Of a DNA stretch of 10,723 bases, positions 7,068 through 10,723 are shown in pieces (within the stretch, counting starts at the first letter, position 1; the number at the start of each line of letters is the position of its first letter). A program made the translations under genes and the position numbers. This stretch comes from Planctomicrobium sp. (GTDB lineage Bacteria; Planctomycetota; Planctomycetia; Planctomycetales; Planctomycetaceae), in contig JABJMI010000418.1 in the NCBI GenBank assembly GCA_018659505.1, positions 1 through 10,723 on the forward strand. The letters are read 5' to 3'. The notes below the pieces were generated by a model. It made no database searches and was not told the DNA's origin. It saw only the letters and a program-made list of their open reading frames with translations.

Positions 7068-7098
7068 AAGCACCTCCATCTGGAGGTGCTTCTTCTTC
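7068..7098 (+). terminator. stem-loop terminator or attenuator after the DUF1559 gene
   Basis: aagcacctcca (7068-7078) pairs perfectly with tggaggtgctt (7081-7091), followed by the pyrimidine-rich tail cttcttc. It lies 31 bp after the DUF1559 stop and 30 bp before the lipoprotein start. It could end transcription or lower read-through so that the lipoprotein is made in smaller amount. The tail is not a pure T-run, so termination may be partial. Confidence 0.65.
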
Positions 7099-7120
7099 AG
7101 AAATACCACCGGAGAATCAA

Positions 7121-7516
7121 TTGTTCAATCGACTTTGCAGTTTGTCTTTCTTGTTGATAGCGTCCCTGTCTTTTTTTAGTGGCTGTGGTGAGGCACCACT
7201 TCCCAAAGGAACTGTCTCTGGAATTATAGAATTCAAAAAGGCTCCTACGACCGAGCTTGATCTCATCGTTTTTGCTCCAGCAACAGGCAATGCTGTGAGT
7301 TGCAACATCAAAGATGGTCAGTTTGCGTTTCCCGAACCTATCCTTACTGGAGAATACGTCGCGTACCTCGCACCTCGTGCTAAACCGGAAGCACAAGAAG
7401 CCTTCGCTGTCACACTAGACACCAGTGTTCCTGACGAATACTACAACGAAACCACGACTCCCTTAAAATTCAAAATTGATCAGGGACCAAATAAAGTTTC
7501 TTTCGTCGTTGAGTAA
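7121..7516 (+). CDS. small lipoprotein with carboxypeptidase-regulatory/transthyretin-like fold
   Basis: This 131-residue lipoprotein has a signal peptide whose lipobox FSGC ends at Cys22, where the lipid would be attached. After that comes a strand-rich domain beginning KGTVSGIIEFKKAPTTELDLIVFAP and ending PDEYYNETTTPLKFKIDQGPNKVSFVVE. The pattern of a GxVxG-type first strand, a polar middle and a closing strand 'I/V-P-xx-Y ... G-xN-xxxF' is that of the transthyretin-like lipoproteins commonly found next to DUF1559 genes in planctomycetes. Its function is unknown. The start is TTG 7121, supported by GGAG (7111-7114) six bases upstream and by the signal peptide beginning there. It lies 84 bp after the DUF1559 stop, so it is probably in the same transcription unit behind a stem-loop. 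Confidence 0.85.
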   Translation: MFNRLCSLSFLLIASLSFFSGCGEAPLPKGTVSGIIEFKKAPTTELDLIVFAPATGNAVSCNIKDGQFAFPEPILTGEYVAYLAPRAKPEAQEAFAVTLDTSVPDEYYNETTTPLKFKIDQGPNKVSFVVE

Positions 7517-7558
7517 ATTTCAGATCTTTACGAGTTGCTTGAAATCTTTTGAAGTGAA

Positions 7559-7583
7559 GTAGGACTTGTTTTACAGGTCCTAC
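7559..7583. terminator. weak hairpin between convergent genes
   Basis: gtaggac (7559-7565) and gtcctac (7577-7583) form a 7-bp stem around an 11-base loop, between the ends of the lipoprotein gene (+) and the P-loop gene (-). Neither side has a strong T-run. It may end transcription weakly from both directions. Confidence 0.35.
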
Positions 7584-7611
7584 GAAACTTAGAGGGTTTA
7601 ATCTTTAATAG

Positions 7612-8163
7612 CTATCCATGTCGGGAGATCAATTTCTTGGCAAACTTCTCTAGGTCCGTTTGACTCGGATTGGTCTGCAGAAGTTTCTGGAATTTCTGAA
7701 ATGCAATCTTCGCTTTTTTGACCATTTTTGAATCATCGCTGTAAGTGTGATGAACTGGGATCTGGTCCAGGCAATCTTCATCGGGAGTGTAGTCTTGATA
7801 GAGATTGAAGAATGCACAAAACCTTCTGTGCTCTCTGCGTTCCAGCCTTATTACATCTCCGAAAATATTGCAAAAACAGATCTCTGGTTTGTTCTCAAAG
7901 AATTTCCACTCAATAAGCAAGTCTTTAATATAGGGCATTAGCCAGTCCTTAAGGCTGTTTCGATGGTTTTTGCAACAATAATATGAATCCTCAGCGACAA
8001 CGTCCCTGCCAGAAAAAAGCTCTGCAACGACCTCAGGTAGCCCTGACTTTCCATATCTGAATGATGGATGTGTCACATCTGGAAGATGCTCCGAGTAATT
8101 CTCCATCAGGTAATGTGTTTTCCCGGAACCGGGTAATCCCACATACATTGTCAGTTTCGGCAT
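7612..8163 (-). CDS. P-loop kinase-like ATP-binding protein
   Basis: This 183-residue cytosolic protein begins with a strand and a classic Walker A motif, GLPGSGKT at residues 9-16. A second strand VVAEDSYYC (55-63) offers the acidic residues expected of a Walker B or catalytic position. A third block reads WKFFENKPEICFCNIFGDVIRLERREHRR (86-114); its Asn followed by clustered Arg resembles the lid of polynucleotide-kinase/zeta-toxin-type (AAA_33) P-loop kinases. Those enzymes phosphorylate nucleic acid ends, nucleotide sugars or small molecules. The substrate here cannot be read from the sequence. The C-terminus is basic and helical. ATG 8163 has AGGT nearby as a modest ribosome binding site. 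It stands alone, converging on the lipoprotein gene; no antitoxin-like gene or RNA ligase is adjacent. Confidence 0.82.
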   Translation of the reverse strand: MPKLTMYVGLPGSGKTHYLMENYSEHLPDVTHPSFRYGKSGLPEVVAELFSGRDVVAEDSYYCCKNHRNSLKDWLMPYIKDLLIEWKFFENKPEICFCNIFGDVIRLERREHRRFCAFFNLYQDYTPDEDCLDQIPVHHTYSDDSKMVKKAKIAFQKFQKLLQTNPSQTDLEKFAKKLISRHG

Positions 8164-8586
8164 CTCTGTGACCTATTATTGAAATTCTCAACTGCCACCG
8201 GTGACACTTGAGTGAAGTAGCAACCACGGATCGCTGGGTTCACAAAAGTCGACGTTGTAAACAGACTTAAAACATCTTAGTAGGCTAGATGACGCGTCTT
8301 ACCAGAGTATGATTTCATTCCTCTCATTACATGAAGTTAGACCAATTTCACTGGTCCAGAATGCTTTAATCCACGTCCGATGATACCGGACGTGCAACAT
8401 TTCTAAAGCCGAAATTTGGTTCTTCCCAGTCATTTTGGGATTGTCAAATTCTTTTAAGATTTTTTTGGACGAATTCCAAATTGTGACATAGGTTAATACA
8501 TATGACACCGAATCTGATGTGTTTTGAAAATCTTTATTCAATTCAAGGACGTTTCGTCGCTAAATTTTTGGAAAACAGGAGATATC
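8164..8586. other. 423-bp intergenic region with hairpin and unlikely small frame
   Basis: This region separates divergent genes and must contain their promoters, though I find no convincing boxes. It holds a perfect 8-bp stem (cacgtccg/cggacgtg, 8372-8394). A minus-strand open frame at 8299-8541 would give 80 residues from a TTG start without a ribosome binding site; its product has no signal, motif or family that I recognise, and it contains the hairpin. I do not call it a gene. Confidence 0.5.
8372..8394. repeat. perfect 8-bp stem, 7-base loop
   Basis: cacgtccg (8372-8379) and cggacgtg (8387-8394) are perfect inverted repeats. There is no T-run on either side, so it is not a standard terminator. 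It might be an operator, an end of a small repeat, or an RNA hairpin. Confidence 0.4.
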
Positions 8587-9393
8587 ATGCTACGCGGGAA
8601 AACAATCGCTTTGATTTTAAGTCTGTTGATTACAAATGCTGCGTATTCTCAAACGGGTCAGTTTGAGTTCACCGCTCAGAGGGAATTTGGTTTTGGTCCC
8701 GATTTCGGAGAAAGTTTATCAGGGGTTCTGACAATCGATTATGGTGCTCAGGCAGATCAGGTTAGCACGTCTCCACAAACTTGTGGCGAAGAAGCATTTT
8801 GGTTCTCGGGTCTCTTCGCTGTCGATGTCGTCACTGAAAGCGGCTACGTATCGGGGACAACAGTAGATAGTGGCAATCTGACAGCTGCCAGCTTCGACCA
8901 CCCATGCCAGACACCGACTTCATCGGACTCGGTTCATTTCATTGAAAACATCTTTGATGATAATGGTGCCGTCAAAATCACTCGTTTTGAAAACTTTGAT
9001 CAGAGGGCAGCTGGCGATGGAGTTGCAGACTGGCTTGAATTCGATCCCGCAGGCGATATCTCCTCAGATTCGGAGTTTTCCATCGTTGTTCTGAGTTCGC
9101 AAAATTTTCAAACCGGTGAATTCAGTACCTGGTTTTACCGGGTCGATTCGTTTCGAGCAATCGTGACGAACATTGTGATCGATGGTGTTGATACAGAGAT
9201 CGCTGACTTTGACTATAACGGAACACTTGTTTCTGAACTGATTCAAGATGCCGCTGACAACGCAAAGAATCATGGGAAGTTTGTTAGCGAAATCGCGAAA
9301 CTGACAAAAAGTCTGAACAAAGCAGGCTTGCTGACAAAAGAAGAGAGACAACTCATCTTAAACATCGCTGCTCAATCCTCCATCGGGAAATAG
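8587..9393 (+). CDS. secreted hypothetical protein with C-terminal helical module
   Basis: This 268-residue protein begins with a signal peptide (residues 1-21, LRGK, hydrophobic core, AAYSQ cleavage). Residues ~22-205 are strand-rich and acidic, with repeated FEF, LTIDYG and FRAIVTNI strands and aspartate-rich turns; this resembles the extracellular beta-sandwich proteins related to PEP-CTERM proteins, though no PEP sorting tail is present. Residues 220-268 form a helical module, KNHGKFVSEIAKLTKSLNKAGLLTKEER..., ending in SSIGK. Similar endings (NHG...VS...A...IGK) occur, as I recall, at the C-termini of other secreted bacterial proteins, so this may be a separable domain. Two Cys residues (67 and 107) could form a disulfide. 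ATG 8587 was chosen over an upstream in-frame ATG at 8524 because AGGAGA (8577-8582) precedes it and the signal peptide starts there. Function unknown. Confidence 0.85.
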   Translation: MLRGKTIALILSLLITNAAYSQTGQFEFTAQREFGFGPDFGESLSGVLTIDYGAQADQVSTSPQTCGEEAFWFSGLFAVDVVTESGYVSGTTVDSGNLTAASFDHPCQTPTSSDSVHFIENIFDDNGAVKITRFENFDQRAAGDGVADWLEFDPAGDISSDSEFSIVVLSSQNFQTGEFSTWFYRVDSFRAIVTNIVIDGVDTEIADFDYNGTLVSELIQDAADNAKNHGKFVSEIAKLTKSLNKAGLLTKEERQLILNIAAQSSIGK

Positions 9394-9424
9394 AAACACC
9401 ACTTAGTGACTCTCAAAAAGTATG

Positions 9425-9465
9425 GATGCCACACTCAATCGTTTGGGTGTGGCATCTTCTTTTTA
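9425..9465. terminator. strong bidirectional hairpin terminator
   Basis: gatgccacactca (9425-9437) pairs with tgggtgtggcatc (9444-9456) in a 13-bp stem with one G-U pair and a six-base loop. A T-rich tail (tcttcttttt) follows on the plus strand, and on the minus strand the complement of the tcaaaaagta segment gives a T-run after the stem. It therefore serves both the secreted-protein gene (+) and the alpha/beta-hydrolase gene (-), which converge here. Confidence 0.88.
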
Positions 9466-9473
9466 CGAGGCAG

Positions 9474-10346
9474 CTACTTGTGTCGGGATAACCATTGGCG
9501 TGCTTCGTCACGAAACTTGCTTTCACGGTGCATCCATAAATCGGTGTGCGGATGAATCACCTTTCCGTCCGGGATATCAAAAATCTCAGCGACTGGCGGT
9601 CTGAGAATCGTGAACTCTGCCAGTTCCGGATGCTCTCGCAGGAAATCATTTCCTCCTCCACATGCGAGGACCGGACGTCCTTTTAATCGTGCGAGACGCA
9701 CGAGTGCCGACTTGCGATCGCTCTCAGGATAGCCCCATGATCTGCCGCCATCGAAATGGTCATGCGTGACCATCCCCTTCCAAAATGATGCGATCCCATC
9801 ATCTGCGAGACCAATGTAACTCGCTCCAATCGCTCCGCGTGAGAAACCGCAGATAAACAGACTGTCGAGATCACCGCCAAACTGTTCGCAGATGCGCGGC
9901 AAGTTTGTCTTGCAGTAGTCGACTGTCGCTTGTTTGTCGCCCCACCACGTAACTGTATTCTCCTTCCTACCTTCTTTAATGTAAGGCATTGAGACCCAAA
10001 TGAACCCGACACCTCCGGTGAGTCCGTAGCCAAGGTTCGCATCTTTCACCTCGCCAGTTGAACCACACTCAGCGAATTTATTGCCTGTGTATTCCACGAT
10101 CACCGAATACTTACCGCCCGGTTTCCAGTCGGTAGGCAAATACAAGGCGTGATAGACATCTGTCCCTTGATATTCTGGTGCTACCTGACGAACACATCGA
10201 CCGGCAGCTGGCTCTTCTGTGGTCATTTCGGGAGTCACGAGATCTTGCGATATCGGCTCTTGCTCTGCGAATGCAGTAGAGACAGCGAACAACGAAAACC
10301 CAAAAAGAACTACGAACTGAAGAGTGCTGATTTCATGGAGACTCAT
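9474..10346 (-). CDS. secreted alpha/beta hydrolase (esterase-like)
   Basis: This 290-residue exported protein has a signal peptide (residues 1-27, ending AFAEQE). The mature part has the order of an alpha/beta hydrolase: strand YSVIVEYTG (80-88), a nucleophile elbow GFSRG (167-171) with Ser169, a later strand ending in LACGGGNDF with candidate acid Asp234, and a candidate catalytic His in KVIHPHTDLW (265 or 267). It may be related to poly(3-hydroxybutyrate) depolymerase/feruloyl-esterase-like exported hydrolases. The substrate is unknown. A Cys-containing segment (Cys51, Cys94, Cys145, Cys153, Cys166) suggests possible disulfides. ATG 10346 has AGGTT about 10 bases upstream on the minus strand. 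It converges with the secreted-protein gene and points away from the insertion sequence on its right. Confidence 0.87.
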   Translation of the reverse strand: MSLHEISTLQFVVLFGFSLFAVSTAFAEQEPISQDLVTPEMTTEEPAAGRCVRQVAPEYQGTDVYHALYLPTDWKPGGKYSVIVEYTGNKFAECGSTGEVKDANLGYGLTGGVGFIWVSMPYIKEGRKENTVTWWGDKQATVDYCKTNLPRICEQFGGDLDSLFICGFSRGAIGASYIGLADDGIASFWKGMVTHDHFDGGRSWGYPESDRKSALVRLARLKGRPVLACGGGNDFLREHPELAEFTILRPPVAEIFDIPDGKVIHPHTDLWMHRESKFRDEARQWLSRHK

Positions 10347-10609
10347 AGACTCTAGAACCTGATGCTGTTGTTTCGAGATGTGTCGAAGGACACAGTATTG
10401 AACTACACCGATTCTATATTATTCTCGTCACTGAATTAAGCGAAGTTTACTTGTGAACTTCAGGTCATGGGACTCGCTCCTTCTGATATAGATTAAGCAA
10501 TCCCACATGTGCATGTCGTGTTACTGCGAATTACTTATGCTGTCTTTAAGCTTTTGAATGAGCTTAAGGCGTCTGTTGACATCGGAGGAGTGAGAAGAAG
10601 GGCGAGGCT
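10347..10609. other. intergenic region between hydrolase gene and insertion sequence
   Basis: This 263-bp stretch should carry the promoter of the minus-strand hydrolase gene. It contains two short inverted repeats: gaagtt/aacttc (10442-10461) and ttaagct/agcttaa (10546-10567). No gene, terminator T-run or convincing promoter box is visible. Confidence 0.45.
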
Positions 10610-10723
10610 TGACCTTCCCCCCTATAACGGTACCAGTTTTTTATAGACACTGGTCATACTGAACCCGTTTTAGACAAGGAGAAGAAAGCATGCCTCAAGT
10701 TCGTTACACAACTGAACAGATCA
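10610..10723 (+). mobile_element. left end of a probable IS3-family insertion sequence
   Basis: The sequence from tgaccttcccccctataacg (10610 onward) looks like an IS3-family left terminus, as those ends begin TGA and are C-rich. About 80 bp later an OrfA-like frame begins. Between them is a short stem accagt/actggt (10632-10637 and 10649-10654), and a hairpin near the end could shield the transposase gene from outside transcription. The right end and any target duplication are outside the window, so the boundary at 10610 is an estimate. Confidence 0.6.
10690..10723 (+). CDS. IS3-family transposase OrfA, first 11 codons only
   Basis: ATG 10690 is preceded by a strong AAGGAG Shine-Dalgarno sequence (10676-10681) eight bases upstream and opens MPQVRYTTEQI before the window ends. 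This matches the usual start of IS3-family OrfA proteins, M-x-x-x-R-[YF]-[ST]-x-E-Q-I, which continue into a helix-turn-helix that binds the element's ends. OrfA is normally made alone or fused to OrfB by -1 frameshifting. Only the N-terminus is visible, so intactness cannot be judged. Confidence 0.65.
   Translation, partial: MPQVRYTTEQI

Noticed and set aside
7612..8163. Zeta-type toxin of a toxin-antitoxin pair
   Set aside because: No small antitoxin-like gene is adjacent on the same strand; the flanks are intergenic or convergent genes.
8299..8541. Minus-strand open frame of 80 codons
   Set aside because: It starts at TTG without a ribosome binding site, overlaps the leader of the divergent secreted-protein gene, contains a hairpin, and its product resembles no family that I know.
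10546..10569. Inverted repeat ttaagct/agcttaa as a terminator
   Set aside because: No T-run follows on either strand and no gene ends nearby.

Overview
This window looks like a chromosomal segment from a planctomycete. It encodes a C-terminal Pirellula/Verrucomicrobium-type heme-binding (CxxCH) cytochrome domain, a DUF1559 prepilin-like protein with the H-x9-DG ending, a small transthyretin-like lipoprotein directly downstream, and a secreted sialate-O-acetylesterase-type hydrolase. Genes are loosely spaced, often change strand, and are separated by palindromic intergenic repeats. The genus cannot be set from this sequence alone.

Layout. 1-1461 (+) is the 3' part of a HEAT-repeat/cytochrome c protein. 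1493-2451 is a repeat-rich island: an 83-bp nested palindrome, a GC-rich motif present twice, a lone uncharacterised gene (1686-2207, +), and a 149-bp element with perfect 16-bp terminal inverted repeats. 2526-3752 (-) is the SGNH/sialate-O-acetylesterase-type protein. 4268-4921 (+) is an unrecognised soluble protein and 5224-5607 (+) a small three-helix membrane protein; the gap between them holds a 223-bp stretch bounded by imperfect inverted repeats. 6059-7036 (+) is the DUF1559 gene, whose expected start is followed by an in-frame TAA at codon 5. A stem-loop separates it from the lipoprotein gene 7121-7516 (+). 7612-8163 (-) is a P-loop kinase-like protein, 8587-9393 (+) a secreted protein, and 9474-10346 (-) a secreted alpha/beta hydrolase; the last two converge on a strong hairpin terminator. 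The window ends in the left end of a probable IS3-family insertion sequence, with the first 11 codons of its OrfA.

Function. Most genes are monocistronic and I see no clear multi-gene defence or biosynthetic system. The one real functional pairing is DUF1559 plus lipoprotein, a common planctomycete arrangement. Several products are exported (two hydrolases, one secreted protein, one lipoprotein, one periplasmic-type cytochrome), which suits a heterotroph that degrades polymers, but this is only a general inference. The most notable observations are the early stop in the DUF1559 gene, the repeat-flanked lone gene at 1686-2207, and three different families of palindromic intergenic element within 4 kb.
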